Shown here: positions 1 through 9,380 of the stretch, piece by piece
Numbering within the stretch: position 1 is the first letter of the stretch
How the letters are laid out: every line of letters begins with the position of its first letter
DNA from: CABZJG01 sp902512685
Lineage (GTDB): Bacteria > Pseudomonadota > Alphaproteobacteria > Rhodobacterales > Rhodobacteraceae
Length of the DNA stretch: 64,000 nt
NCBI GenBank assembly: GCA_051201605.1
Contig: CP179201.1
Location: 2,480,001-2,544,000 of the forward strand
Direction of reading: 5' to 3'
Made by a program: the position numbers and the translations under genes
The notes under the pieces: model-generated
Told to the model about the DNA's origin: nothing
Database searches by the model: none
What the model saw: only the letters and a program-made list of their open reading frames with translations

Positions 1-852
1 TTTGAGCAAACTGGAGGTATCCCAGCGACCCCCGCCAAGCTTTTGGACATCTTTATAAAACTGATCGACCAAGGCTGTCACCGGCAGCGAGGCCTTGTTT
101 TCTTCGGCCGCAGCAAGGCAAATTGCGAGGTCTTTGCGCATCCAATCTACGGCAAAGCCATGCTCGAAATGATCGTCAAGCATGGTTTCATAACGATTTG
201 ACATTTGCCAGCTTCCCGCTGCGCCTTGGCTGATCACCTCAACAACAGCCCGACCGTCCAAGCCGGCATTTTCGGCAAAATGCAAAGCTTCGGATAAACC
301 CTGAACCAATCCGGCTATTGCAATTTGGTTGCACATTTTGGTTTTCTGCCCAGCGCCACTGCCCCCCAATCTCCGGCAAATTTTGGCGTAGACTGACATC
401 ACCGGCTCAGCGGCTTGATAAGCCGGCAGGTCACCGCCACACATGATGGACAAGGCACCGTTCTCGGCGCCGGCTTGGCCGCCGGAAATCGGCGCATCCA
501 CAAAAGATAGGCCATTGGCTTTTGCCGCACCATAAAGCTCATCCGTAACTTGCGCTGAAACTGTTGTGTGATCAACAAAAATAGATCCCTCTTGCATACC
601 CGCAAAAGCTCCGTCCTGCCCAAGGGTCACTTCGCGCAAATCATCATCATTGCCAACGCAGGCCATGACGAAATCCGCGTCTTTTGCGGCCTCTTTTGGC
701 GTTTGAGCCATCGTCCCACCATGCTTGGCCACCCATTTTTCTGCCTTTTCGGTCGTTCGATTATAGACCGTGACTGAATGGCCTTCTGCTTGCAGATGAC
801 CCGCCATCGGAAAACCCATCACACCAAGACCAAGAAATGCAATTTTTGCCAT
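1..852 (-). CDS. 3-hydroxyisobutyrate dehydrogenase-family oxidoreductase (3' end outside window)
   Basis: Translation from the ATG at 852 gives MAKIAFLGLGVMG, the N-terminal Rossmann GxGxxG of beta-hydroxyacid dehydrogenases. It continues with the family substrate-binding stretch DAPISGGQAGAENGALSIM and, further on, GSGAGQKTKMCNQ, which carries the catalytic lysine of this family. The reading frame stays open to the first base of the window, about 284 codons, so nearly the whole enzyme (usually 290-300 residues) is present and only the last residues and the stop are missing. The family oxidises 3-hydroxyisobutyrate, tartronate semialdehyde or related 3-hydroxy acids with NAD(P) in the cytosol; the exact substrate cannot be told here. 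It is divergent from the penicillin-acylase gene with an 89-base gap. An upstream purine run (GGGAATTACG) precedes the start. Confidence 0.88.
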   Translation of the reverse strand, partial: MAKIAFLGLGVMGFPMAGHLQAEGHSVTVYNRTTEKAEKWVAKHGGTMAQTPKEAAKDADFVMACVGNDDDLREVTLGQDGAFAGMQEGSIFVDHTTVSAQVTDELYGAAKANGLSFVDAPISGGQAGAENGALSIMCGGDLPAYQAAEPVMSVYAKICRRLGGSGAGQKTKMCNQIAIAGLVQGLSEALHFAENAGLDGRAVVEVISQGAAGSWQMSNRYETMLDDHFEHGFAVDWMRKDLAICLAAAEENKASLPVTALVDQFYKDVQKLGGGRWDTSSLLK

Positions 853-941
853 CGTAATTCCCCAAAAATTTTGTATGTCTTGTTGTGTCGTGTTGCTATA
901 TCGGTTGCAAGGGCAGAGCGCATAAAAAAGGGATAAAATGC

Positions 942-3407
942 ATGGCAATCTTGTTTAGATGGAGTTTGCGTCTTGCTCTGGCAATGATCGGGTTGCTCAT
1001 TGCCGGTGTGTTTTTGATTTATTATCTGGCGTCACAGTCCCTGCCCGAATACGAAAAAACTGTCGGCCTGCCCGGAGTGATCGAGCCCACCGAAATTATT
1101 CGTGATACCTTTAATGTTCCCCATATAGTTGCAGCCCGCGACGAGGATGTGTTTTTTGGCCTTGGCTATGCCCACGCACAAGACCGGCTGTGGCAAATTA
1201 TGCTGATGCGCCGCACAGCCCAAGGCCGGCTATCTGAAATTTTTGGAGCCGAGACCTTACAAACGGATAAACTATTGCGCCGCTTGGATCTATATTCTTT
1301 GGCGCAAACATCGGTGGCCGCGCAGTCGAGCGATGCCCGCCGTGCCTTAAAAGCCTATGCAGAGGGGGTCAATGCGCGCATATATGAGATAAACAGAGAC
1401 GCACTTGGCCGCGGCGCACCAGAGATGTTTATTTTCCCAACAGATGTTTCGCCTTGGCGGCCAGCAGACAGCCTTGCCATTTTAAAACTCATGTCCGTGC
1501 AACTCAGCGGCCATTTGGCAAATGAGGTTTTGCGGGCCAAGACCTCTTTGAAATTAAATAATGCGGACAGATTATCAGATATTATGCCCGATGCCCCGGG
1601 TCAGGTGATTGCCGATCTGGAACAATATTCCGCTGTAATCCCTGCGCTCGGCGGCACAGCTCTGACGGCCCAAAGCCAAACTTGGGATGATTTATCGCCC
1701 TTTCCAAGCGTTAAGATGGCCGGTGCCTCGAACGTCTTTGCAGCAGCGCCTTTTCGGGCGGCGGCCGGCGGCACACTTTTGGCCAATGATCCACATCTGG
1801 GTTTGACTGCGCCAACGATCTGGTATCTGGCGCATCTCGAATTAAGCTCTGGCGGCGTGATTGGCGCCACCATCCCGGGAATTCCGATAGTGCTTTCTGG
1901 GCGCAGTGCGATGCTGGGCTGGGGGCTGACATCTTCCTATCTTGATGATCAGGACCTGTTGATCGAAGAGCTGGACCCTGAACGGCCAGAGTATTACAGG
2001 GCGCCAGAAGGCTATAAAAAGTTTCTCAGCCGAGAAACGATTATCAATATCAAAGATCACCCTCCGGTCACGATTACCCTAAGATGGAGCGATAATGGGC
2101 CGATCTTGCCGGGCACACATTATGGCATTGCAGAAATCACGCCGAAGGGCCATGTCGCCGCGTTGTCGTGGACGGCATTGGGCGGCGCGGACCCATCCTT
2201 TACCGCAGGATTCAATCTGATGGGTGCTCAAAACGTCTCGCAGGCTCTGGCCCTTTTGGAAAATTATCAAAGCCCATCAGAAAATATCATTCTGGCAGAT
2301 AGTGATCAGATTGTGATGAAAACAATCGGTCTGATGCCGCTGCGCGCAGCATCGCACCAAACCCAAGGCCGTATGCCCAGCCTGGGCTGGCGCACGGAAA
2401 ACCGTTGGCAGGGCCAAATTGAATACGCCAGAAACCCCGAATTTACAAACCCTGCAGGGGGTATTTTAGGCAATACAAACAATAAAGTATCTTCTGGAGA
2501 ATTTCCCGAGCACTTGTCATTTGACTGGGGCGACAGCCAGCGTATTCAACGCTGGAAACGGCTGATGCAGGGGCGAAAAGTACACACCCGCGAAAGCTTT
2601 ATTGAGGCGCAGCTGGACACGGTTAGCTTTACTGCGCGTGCGCTGCTGCCATTGATCGGGTCGGATTTATGGTTCACCAGCCAAGCCGCGCCACAAGGCA
2701 CGCTGGCCCGAAACCGCAAAACCGCTTTGGATTTACTTGCTGAATGGAACGGTGAAATGAATGAGCATATGCCAGAGCCCCTGATTTTTTCAGCTTGGAT
2801 GCGGGCTTTGCAGAACCGATTGATCCGCGACGAGCTTGGACCGCTGGCGGATAAATTCGCCCATATGGAGCCTCTGTTTATCGAGCGGGTTTTTCGTAAT
2901 ATTAATGGCGCAGCGCAATGGTGTGATGTAATCCAAAGTGCAAAACAGGAAACCTGCGATGAAATTTCCCGTCTGGCCCTTGACGATGCGTTGGTTTGGC
3001 TGGCTGAAAAATACGGATCAAACATGGAAGCTGTGCGCTGGGGCGAAGCGCATCAAGCCCTGCACCGCCATGCAACTTTGGGGCGGGTGCCGCTGTTGAG
3101 CTATTTTGTGAACATCTACCAACCGACAAGCGGCGGAGACAACACATTGCTGCGCGGAAAAACATCCGGCGCCGAGCCAGAGCCGTTTTTTAACGTGCAT
3201 GCTGCCGGCTATCGCGGGGTATATGATTTTGCCGACCCCGACAGTTCGGTTTTTGTGACCGCCACTGGCCAGTCGGGCCATTTTTTATCCCGGCACTATG
3301 ATGATCTGGGGCAGCTCTGGCGCCGCGGGGAATATATCCCCATGTCTTTGGATATTGATTTGGCCCGCGCTGCTGCGGTTGGAGTGACCCAAATCACTCT
3401 GGAATAA
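942..3407 (+). CDS. Penicillin acylase family amidohydrolase, membrane-anchored
   Basis: This is an Ntn-hydrolase precursor of about 821 residues from the ATG at 942. I chose that ATG over an in-frame one at 885 because a purine-rich AAAAAAGGGA lies just upstream and the protein then begins MAILFRWS followed by one hydrophobic segment (about residues 8-30), a signal anchor. The alpha-chain signature GLGYAHAQDRLWQ is near residue 70. Ser263 in GASNVF is the predicted N-terminal nucleophile of the beta chain, released by autoproteolysis, followed by LLANDPHL. The C-terminal part has GQSGHFLSRHYDD, typical of the family. Members cleave amide bonds of beta-lactams or acyl-homoserine lactones in the periplasm, but substrate cannot be assigned. 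The gene converges on hflX with a single base between the stop codons and no visible terminator. Confidence 0.9.
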   Translation: MAILFRWSLRLALAMIGLLIAGVFLIYYLASQSLPEYEKTVGLPGVIEPTEIIRDTFNVPHIVAARDEDVFFGLGYAHAQDRLWQIMLMRRTAQGRLSEIFGAETLQTDKLLRRLDLYSLAQTSVAAQSSDARRALKAYAEGVNARIYEINRDALGRGAPEMFIFPTDVSPWRPADSLAILKLMSVQLSGHLANEVLRAKTSLKLNNADRLSDIMPDAPGQVIADLEQYSAVIPALGGTALTAQSQTWDDLSPFPSVKMAGASNVFAAAPFRAAAGGTLLANDPHLGLTAPTIWYLAHLELSSGGVIGATIPGIPIVLSGRSAMLGWGLTSSYLDDQDLLIEELDPERPEYYRAPEGYKKFLSRETIINIKDHPPVTITLRWSDNGPILPGTHYGIAEITPKGHVAALSWTALGGADPSFTAGFNLMGAQNVSQALALLENYQSPSENIILADSDQIVMKTIGLMPLRAASHQTQGRMPSLGWRTENRWQGQIEYARNPEFTNPAGGILGNTNNKVSSGEFPEHLSFDWGDSQRIQRWKRLMQGRKVHTRESFIEAQLDTVSFTARALLPLIGSDLWFTSQAAPQGTLARNRKTALDLLAEWNGEMNEHMPEPLIFSAWMRALQNRLIRDELGPLADKFAHMEPLFIERVFRNINGAAQWCDVIQSAKQETCDEISRLALDDALVWLAEKYGSNMEAVRWGEAHQALHRHATLGRVPLLSYFVNIYQPTSGGDNTLLRGKTSGAEPEPFFNVHAAGYRGVYDFADPDSSVFVTATGQSGHFLSRHYDDLGQLWRRGEYIPMSLDIDLARAAAVGVTQITLE

Positions 3408-3408
3408 A

Positions 3409-4680
3409 TTATAGCGCGTCAAATTGTGTTTTTTGCTTTTGCGTCCAACTCAAAGACAAAACGCTGTCGGTATCGCGGCTTTGTTCTTTAACGACGACGC
3501 CCTGCGCATAAAGCCAAGCGCGGCGCTTGCCGTCAGTATGATCTAAGACAAGCTGATCGGATTGCGCAGCCGCATTCAGAACCGTAGCAATTGCGTCTAG
3601 AACCGGCTCAACCCCATCGCCCGACAGCGCTGATATCGCAAAAACATCCTCTTGACGATCGGCGCGGGCCTCGGTGGCTGCAACATCCTCTTCGGGCAGC
3701 AGGTCAATTTTATTCCAAAGCTGCAAAATAGGGGTGGCGTCGGAGACCCCCAGATTGGCAATGATTTGATCAACATCGCTGGCTTGCGCATCGCTGGCCT
3801 GATGTGAAATATCACGCACGTGCAAGATAATATCCGCAGTCAGAACCTCTTCGAGCGTGGCGCGGAATGCTGCAACCAATTCGGTTGGCAAATCTGATAT
3901 AAAGCCAACGGTATCTGAAAAAATCACCTCAAACCCAGGGCCGAGCTTGACCGATCTCATGGTCGGATCCAATGTCGCAAAAAGCATATCTTTGGCCATC
4001 ACCCCGGCACCGGTTAAACGGTTGAACAGGGTAGATTTTCCAGCATTGGTATAGCCCACCAGAGCCACCACAGGAAACGGCACTTTGGCCCGTGCAGCAC
4101 GGTGTAGGGTGCGGGTTTTAACCACTTTGCTCAATTGCCGCCGCAAGCGCACCAATTGTAAGTCAATCGCGCGCCGGTCTGCCTCGATCTGGGTTTCGCC
4201 AGGGCCGCCGACAAATCCAAGCCCGCCGCGCTGGCGCTCAAGGTGCGTCCAAGCCCGTACTAAACGCGTGCGCTGATAGCTCAATGCCGCCATTTCAACT
4301 TGTAAAACCCCTTCTCGGGTGGCCGCGCGGTCGGAAAATATCTCTAAGATCAAACTGGTACGGTCCAGCAGTTTTACTTTCCAGAGCTTTTCCAAATTTC
4401 GCTGCTGCACTGGGCTGACCAGCCCGTCGATAATCACCAGTTCAATATCGTGGTCGTGAAACAGGTGCTTTAATTCTTCCAGCTTGCCTTTGCCAAAAAG
4501 ATGACCAGGGTTTGGCTTTGGCAAGGGCACAATGGTAGACCCAGCGGCCATGAGGCCAGGCAGCGCCATTGCAAGCGATACAGCTTCGCCCATCGCCGAA
4601 AGCGGATCGCGGTGATCAGGGTCAGATTTAATGTCCGGAAGCAAAACCCATGCGCGGGTATCGCTTTTGTCCGTCGCCAT
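3409..4680 (-). CDS. hflX: GTPase HflX
   Basis: A 423-residue HflX-type GTPase, a ribosome-associated TRAFAC GTPase that splits or rescues stalled ribosomes in other bacteria. The N-terminal HflX domain holds GKGKLEEL, the linker has GGLGFVGGPGETQIE, and the G domain shows G1 GYTNAGKST (about residue 210), G3 DTVGFISDLP and G4 NKID. I start at the ATG at 4680. An in-frame TTG one codon earlier has no support, while the ATG overlaps the hfq stop as TGATG, implying translational coupling. The hfq-hflX pair is a very common order in Proteobacteria. Length is usual for the family. Confidence 0.96.
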   Translation of the reverse strand: MATDKSDTRAWVLLPDIKSDPDHRDPLSAMGEAVSLAMALPGLMAAGSTIVPLPKPNPGHLFGKGKLEELKHLFHDHDIELVIIDGLVSPVQQRNLEKLWKVKLLDRTSLILEIFSDRAATREGVLQVEMAALSYQRTRLVRAWTHLERQRGGLGFVGGPGETQIEADRRAIDLQLVRLRRQLSKVVKTRTLHRAARAKVPFPVVALVGYTNAGKSTLFNRLTGAGVMAKDMLFATLDPTMRSVKLGPGFEVIFSDTVGFISDLPTELVAAFRATLEEVLTADIILHVRDISHQASDAQASDVDQIIANLGVSDATPILQLWNKIDLLPEEDVAATEARADRQEDVFAISALSGDGVEPVLDAIATVLNAAAQSDQLVLDHTDGKRRAWLYAQGVVVKEQSRDTDSVLSLSWTQKQKTQFDAL

Positions 4681-4919
4681 CAATTGGCGTCTTCACCTTC
4701 ATAAAGGGAAATGGACTGTGACGGCATAATGGTCGAAATGGCGTGTTTATACACCAGTTGCGATTGCCCATCGCGGCGCAATAGGATGCAGAAATTGTCA
4801 AACCACGTTATGACGCCTTGCAATTTTACGCCGTTGATCAGAAAAACTGTCACCGGTATTTTTGTTTTACGCACATGGTTTAAGAATGCATCTTGAAGGT
4901 TTTGACGATCCGAGGCCAT
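4680..4919 (-). CDS. hfq: RNA chaperone Hfq
   Basis: A 79-residue Sm-like protein that forms hexamers and pairs small RNAs with mRNAs. The Sm1 motif is visible as LQDAFLNHVRKTKIPVTVFL and LINGVKLQGVITWFDNFCILL, and the Sm2 motif as the YKHAIST segment (the family norm is YKHAIST or close). The short acidic tail EGEDAN is usual for alphaproteobacteria. Its TGA overlaps the hflX ATG by one base. A 116-base gap, AT-rich, separates it from trkH upstream, so hfq may have its own promoter while still sitting at the end of the ntr-trk gene row. Confidence 0.97.
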   Translation of the reverse strand: MASDRQNLQDAFLNHVRKTKIPVTVFLINGVKLQGVITWFDNFCILLRRDGQSQLVYKHAISTIMPSQSISLYEGEDAN

Positions 4920-5035
4920 TTTTTTTACCTTTTTCTTGTTTTTACGCCCTAGTCACACAATCCTAGTTGACTATGAAATAGCAACGCTTTCACCGCAATT
5001 CAACCACTTCTCTGTGTTGAGGCACATTCTAATTC

Positions 5036-6538
5036 CTAACGCCACCAAGCATCTGGCGATAGCATTGCCAAAACCACCAAAATTTCAAATCGCCCCAATA
5101 TCATCGCAAAGCACAAAATACCTTTGGTCCAACCGCCGACAGATACCAGATCTACGGCATCAGGGGCCACCAGACCAATCAGCGGGCCGGTGGTGCTCAG
5201 AGCGCTAATACACAGCGTCAAAGCCGTCTCAAAGGAAAGCCCGGTGGCGGCAAGAGCCAAAGTAATCAACGCCAAAGCAATGGCAAACATCATGAAAAAA
5301 ATCCAGGCCACAAAAGCGCTGCTGCGCAATTCCTGATGGTGCCCGTTAGAGATTTGACCCACAGATGAGGGGTGGATCAATTGATCAACCTCGCGCATGG
5401 CATTGAGGTAAAGCGAATAGACGCGCAGCAATTTAACCCCCCCTGCGGTGGTCGCAACGCCGCCCCCGATCAATGCCAGTCCCATAAATAAAACCGACGG
5501 TGTGCTGAGGGCAGACCATTGCTCACCTGCACTCCAATGCACGCTGACAAACCCAGTGGTGGTAATAAAGGACAAGGTGGTGAACAAAATACCCCATAAC
5601 ACCTCAAACAGCTGCGTAAGGGCCGGCATACCGCCGGCGTTCACAACCCCAAATATATGCCGGACAACAAGACCAAGGGTGACAATCGCAATCAGCAGCA
5701 GACCGAACCGGACCTCGGGGTCACGGCGCAATACCTTTGCCCGCAGTCCGTTGCGATCTGCCTGCACCGTCGCCCGTGACACTGCCAGCAGCAAAAAGAG
5801 GAAAATCAAACCCTCGGCCAACCATTGCCCGGACAGATCAGACAATTGAGCAGCTCCGGTGATGCCACTGGTGGCCAGAACCGACATGGCATAGATTAAT
5901 CCATCAAAACCCGGCATCCCGGTCAAGGTCAGACCCAACCACAATATGCCGGTCAGAGCCGCATAAATCGGAAATAACTGCACCGAATTGCGCAGCAAAA
6001 AGGCCCGGCGCTCTTCGGCGGTCTGAATATTAGTTTGACGGCTTTTAGAGGTGCCGACCAATTCAAAGCCTCCTAAATTCATCGGCGCCAAGATAGCGGC
6101 TGCGCTAATCCAAATCAAAGCCCCGCCGAACCACGCCACCAATGCCCGCCACAAGTGCAGGCAGGCGGGCAAACGATCCGGATCAAAAACGCGAAGGCCG
6201 GTTGTTGTTAAGGCGCTGACCATATCAAGATAGGCCGTTGAAAACTTGGTAGATTCAAGTATCTCAGCTTCTGGTATGGCCAGAAAAATAGGTAAGATGA
6301 TAAACCCGAGGCCCAGCGATCCGAGTTGTTGAACACCGGTTTCCTCTATTTTTCGGTTGGCCATTGCTAAGGCCACCATCACGAGGAAAAGCAATCCTAG
6401 AATACCGGTATAAAAGAACATTCGGGCGTCAAAATATGCCGCTTGCGATAAGGCAAATATGCTGGGTAGAAACATCGCTGCAGATGCCACCCCAAACAGG
6501 TGAAACAGGACAGGAAGATCCAAGAAGCGCGCGCGCAT
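5036..6538 (-). CDS. trkH: Trk-type potassium uptake membrane protein TrkH
   Basis: A 500-residue integral membrane protein with about ten hydrophobic segments and the four pore-loop repeats of the Trk/Ktr/HKT superfamily; glycine-rich loops near SALTTTGLRV, SVLATSGITGAA, SFITTTGFVS and ALSTTGPLIG are the selectivity filters. It forms the potassium channel of a Trk system whose cytosolic gating ring is TrkA, encoded directly upstream with a 3-base gap. Length is normal for TrkH. The pair sits immediately downstream of ntrX, an order conserved in many alphaproteobacteria, although no functional link between potassium uptake and NtrYX is shown by the sequence itself. Confidence 0.95.
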   Translation of the reverse strand: MRARFLDLPVLFHLFGVASAAMFLPSIFALSQAAYFDARMFFYTGILGLLFLVMVALAMANRKIEETGVQQLGSLGLGFIILPIFLAIPEAEILESTKFSTAYLDMVSALTTTGLRVFDPDRLPACLHLWRALVAWFGGALIWISAAAILAPMNLGGFELVGTSKSRQTNIQTAEERRAFLLRNSVQLFPIYAALTGILWLGLTLTGMPGFDGLIYAMSVLATSGITGAAQLSDLSGQWLAEGLIFLFLLLAVSRATVQADRNGLRAKVLRRDPEVRFGLLLIAIVTLGLVVRHIFGVVNAGGMPALTQLFEVLWGILFTTLSFITTTGFVSVHWSAGEQWSALSTPSVLFMGLALIGGGVATTAGGVKLLRVYSLYLNAMREVDQLIHPSSVGQISNGHHQELRSSAFVAWIFFMMFAIALALITLALAATGLSFETALTLCISALSTTGPLIGLVAPDAVDLVSVGGWTKGILCFAMILGRFEILVVLAMLSPDAWWR

Positions 6539-6541
6539 CGA

Positions 6542-7918
6542 CTAGAAAAAGTCGATCGAGACTTGCAGCAGTCGCTCGACTTCCGGAATATCCTTGGACA
6601 GCGCGAAAAGCGCGATCACATCGCCTTCTTCAATCCGGAGCTCTCCTGTTGGCTTGATCATCTCTTGGCCCTTCAGAACCCCCCCGATCAAGACCCCCTC
6701 GGGAAAATCTATATCCCGGATTTTCTGGCCTGTTATAGGCGAAGTTGATAATACCTGTGCCTCGATAACTTCGGCCTCGGCATCCCCGATGGAATAGACT
6801 TCGCGCACTCTGCCGTGACGGATATGGCGCAAAATTGAACTTACGGTGGTGGCTCTGGGGTTGATATAGGCATCAATCCCCAGCGGCCCCATCAAAGGAA
6901 TAAGCGTCGGATCATTGATCAGCACAATTGATTTTGGACAGCCTTGCAGCTTTGAGCGGACCGCCGCGAGCATATTTGTTTTGTCGTCATCAGTGACCGC
7001 CAGAACCGCATCCGTTTTTGCAATATTTGCCTCTGTGAGAAGGCTGGCTTCCAACCCGTCCCCATGCAGAACGATGGTTTTTTCCAATTCATTGGCCGCG
7101 TGCTCGGCTATGCTACGGTTTTTTTCAATCACCTTGGCGCGCACTCTTTGAGGTCCCGCCTCTAAGGCTTTGGCAATAGACAGACCGACATTGCCTCCGC
7201 CGATTAAGAGCACGCGATCATTTTTACTTTGCGGTTTGCCAAAGACTTCCATCACACGATCGGCATCTTCGATATGACACATGGTGTAAACTTCATCTTG
7301 GGCAAACAACTGATCGCCGGCATCGGGTGCAAAAAGCACGCCCTCACGGCGCACACCAACAACCAAAGAGCGCAGGGTGGAAAACAAATCTGTTAACTGG
7401 CGCAGCGGCGTGTTGGTCACCGGGCAATTTTCATCCAAGCGCAATCCCAGCAATTGGGCTTTGCCCCCTAAAAAGAATTCTGTGTCAAAGGCGGCATTGG
7501 CCGAAAGACGTTTAAGCGCGGCCTGTGCGACCTCCCGCTCAGGGCTGATCACCACGTCAATTGGCATGTGATCGCGCCGGTAAAGATCCGAATAAATCGC
7601 ATCAAGATAGGATTGGCTGCGCAGGCGGGCAATTTTTCTTGGGATGTCAAATACAGAATGGGCAACCTGACAGGTTACCATATTAACCTCGTCTGAATGG
7701 GTCGCTGCGATAATCATATCCGCATCGCGCGCCCCTGCCCGATCTAAAATATCAGGATAGGATGCAAAACCAGCAATGCCCTGCACATCAAGCGTATCTG
7801 TGGCGCGGCGCACCAGATCAGGATTATTGTCAACGATCGTAACGTCATTACGTTCGTTGGACAAATGTCGCGCAATTTGCCAACCGACCTGACCGGCACC
7901 GCAAATAATGACTTTCAT
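6542..7918 (-). CDS. trkA: Trk potassium transport regulatory subunit TrkA
   Basis: A 458-residue cytosolic protein with two tandem RCK modules. The first begins MKVIICGAGQVGWQIA, a Rossmann NAD-binding loop with GxGxxG, followed by IVDNNPD at the end of beta-2. The second starts near residue 232 with VLLIGGGNVGLSIA. Each is followed by a TrkA_C domain; the last one contains EGDVIALFALSKDIPEVERL. TrkA tetramers bind NAD(H) and ATP/ADP and gate TrkH. It is followed after 3 bases by trkH and preceded by a 61-base gap from ntrX. Confidence 0.96.
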   Translation of the reverse strand: MKVIICGAGQVGWQIARHLSNERNDVTIVDNNPDLVRRATDTLDVQGIAGFASYPDILDRAGARDADMIIAATHSDEVNMVTCQVAHSVFDIPRKIARLRSQSYLDAIYSDLYRRDHMPIDVVISPEREVAQAALKRLSANAAFDTEFFLGGKAQLLGLRLDENCPVTNTPLRQLTDLFSTLRSLVVGVRREGVLFAPDAGDQLFAQDEVYTMCHIEDADRVMEVFGKPQSKNDRVLLIGGGNVGLSIAKALEAGPQRVRAKVIEKNRSIAEHAANELEKTIVLHGDGLEASLLTEANIAKTDAVLAVTDDDKTNMLAAVRSKLQGCPKSIVLINDPTLIPLMGPLGIDAYINPRATTVSSILRHIRHGRVREVYSIGDAEAEVIEAQVLSTSPITGQKIRDIDFPEGVLIGGVLKGQEMIKPTGELRIEEGDVIALFALSKDIPEVERLLQVSIDFF

Positions 7919-7979
7919 CCAAATCCCCTTTGATTTGGTGCATCTTGGTTTATTTGCATGGCAGAAGGTAGGCTATTGG

Positions 7980-9380
7980 TCAATTGCTGTTTTCCTCTTC
8001 GGTTTCTGCGTTTGCTTTGCCAGCCGATACAACACCGAGCGACTTTAGCTTGCGATGAAGCGCGCTGCGCTCCATGCCAACGAATTGTGCGGTTTTGCTA
8101 ATATTGCCGCCAAACCGGTTGATCTGAGTGATCAGATATTCGCGCTCAAAGGCTTCGCGAGCCTCGCGCAGGGGCATTGTCGCAATGTTTCTTGAAATCA
8201 GCCCTTGGTTATTTTCTGCGCCGCTTCCAACATCATCATCTGGTAAATCAGCTGCAGAAATAGGATCATTACTGTCACCCAGAATTAAAACCCGCTCAAC
8301 CATATTTTTCAACTGCCTCACATTTCCCGGCCAGGCCATGGTTTGCAGCATGGTCGCCCCTTCTTCGCTTAATCCGCGCAGATTATGGCCTTGGGTTTCG
8401 TGAAAATGCTTTAAAAAATGCTCAACAAGCACAGGAATATCCTCGCGCCGCTCTTCCAGGGAGGGCACCGAAATCGGGACAACATTTAACCGGTGAAACA
8501 ACTCTTCCCGAAAGCTTTTTTTGGCAATTTCTTGGTTCAAATCCCGGCTTGTCGAGGAAATAACCCGCAGATCAACATTGACATTTTCGGTTCCTCCGAC
8601 CCGTTGAAAGCGTTGGTCGACCAAAACCCGAAGTATCTTGGATTGGGTCACCAGCGGCATGTCTGCCACCTCATCAAAATACACAACCCCCTGGTTGGCC
8701 TGTTTTAAAAGTCCCTCGGTAATGCCTTTATCGCTGCTCTCTTGTCCAAACAGCACCCGCTCCATTTGATCGGGTTCAATCGCAGCGCAATTGACCACCA
8801 CAAATGGCGCCGAAGCCCTGTCAGATTGGCCGTGAATAAAGCGTGCGGCCACCTCTTTGCCGGTGCCGGACGCACCGGTGAGCATCACGCGGCCGTTTGA
8901 TTTGGTCACCTTATCCAACTGCGAGATAAGCGTGCGGAACGCCGTACTCTGTCCAATCATTTCGCTTTCGGGACCGTCTTTTTCCCGCAGAGCAAGGTTT
9001 TCCCGGCGCAATCTGGATGTTTCCATTGCCCGCCGGATGACCACCAGCAGCTGATCAATATTAAAGGGCTTTTCAATAAAATCATAAGCGCCCTGCCTAA
9101 TTGCAGCCACTGCAATTTCAATATTTCCATGGCCTGAGATAATCACCACGGGAACATGCGGATATTCGCTTTTTACTTTTTTAAGGATATCGATGCCGTC
9201 CATTTCACTGTCTTTGAGCCAAATATCAAGGATCAGTAAGCCCGGTTGTTCGGCGGTGACCTCACGCATACACTCTTCCGAGTTTGCTGCCAGCCGGGTG
9301 CTATAGCCTTCATCTTGAAGAATATCACCGATCAGCTCTCGTATATCGCGTTCGTCATCTACAATCAGAATATCGTTCAT
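7980..9380 (-). CDS. ntrX: Nitrogen regulation response regulator NtrX
   Basis: A 466-residue response regulator with a receiver domain (acidic VDDE at 8-11, predicted phospho-acceptor Asp52 in LLILDIWLKD, conserved FIEKPFN lysine), an AAA+ domain (Walker A GASGTGKE, Walker B VVYFDEVADM) and a Fis-type helix-turn-helix (NISKTAQFVGMERSALHRKL). The GAFTGA loop that contacts sigma-54 is absent: after VLFGQE the sequence reads SSDKGITEGLLKQA. NtrX proteins of this kind cannot be assumed to act with sigma-54. Its start overlaps ntrY by 4 bases (ATGA). NtrYX systems respond to nitrogen, redox or envelope conditions in alphaproteobacteria. Confidence 0.95.
   Translation of the reverse strand: MNDILIVDDERDIRELIGDILQDEGYSTRLAANSEECMREVTAEQPGLLILDIWLKDSEMDGIDILKKVKSEYPHVPVVIISGHGNIEIAVAAIRQGAYDFIEKPFNIDQLLVVIRRAMETSRLRRENLALREKDGPESEMIGQSTAFRTLISQLDKVTKSNGRVMLTGASGTGKEVAARFIHGQSDRASAPFVVVNCAAIEPDQMERVLFGQESSDKGITEGLLKQANQGVVYFDEVADMPLVTQSKILRVLVDQRFQRVGGTENVNVDLRVISSTSRDLNQEIAKKSFREELFHRLNVVPISVPSLEERREDIPVLVEHFLKHFHETQGHNLRGLSEEGATMLQTMAWPGNVRQLKNMVERVLILGDSNDPISAADLPDDDVGSGAENNQGLISRNIATMPLREAREAFEREYLITQINRFGGNISKTAQFVGMERSALHRKLKSLGVVSAGKANAETEEENSN

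Noticed and set aside
885..941. Earlier ATG start of the penicillin-acylase gene
   Set aside because: The extra residues are polar and Cys-rich ahead of the signal anchor, and the better purine-rich ribosome site serves the ATG at 942.
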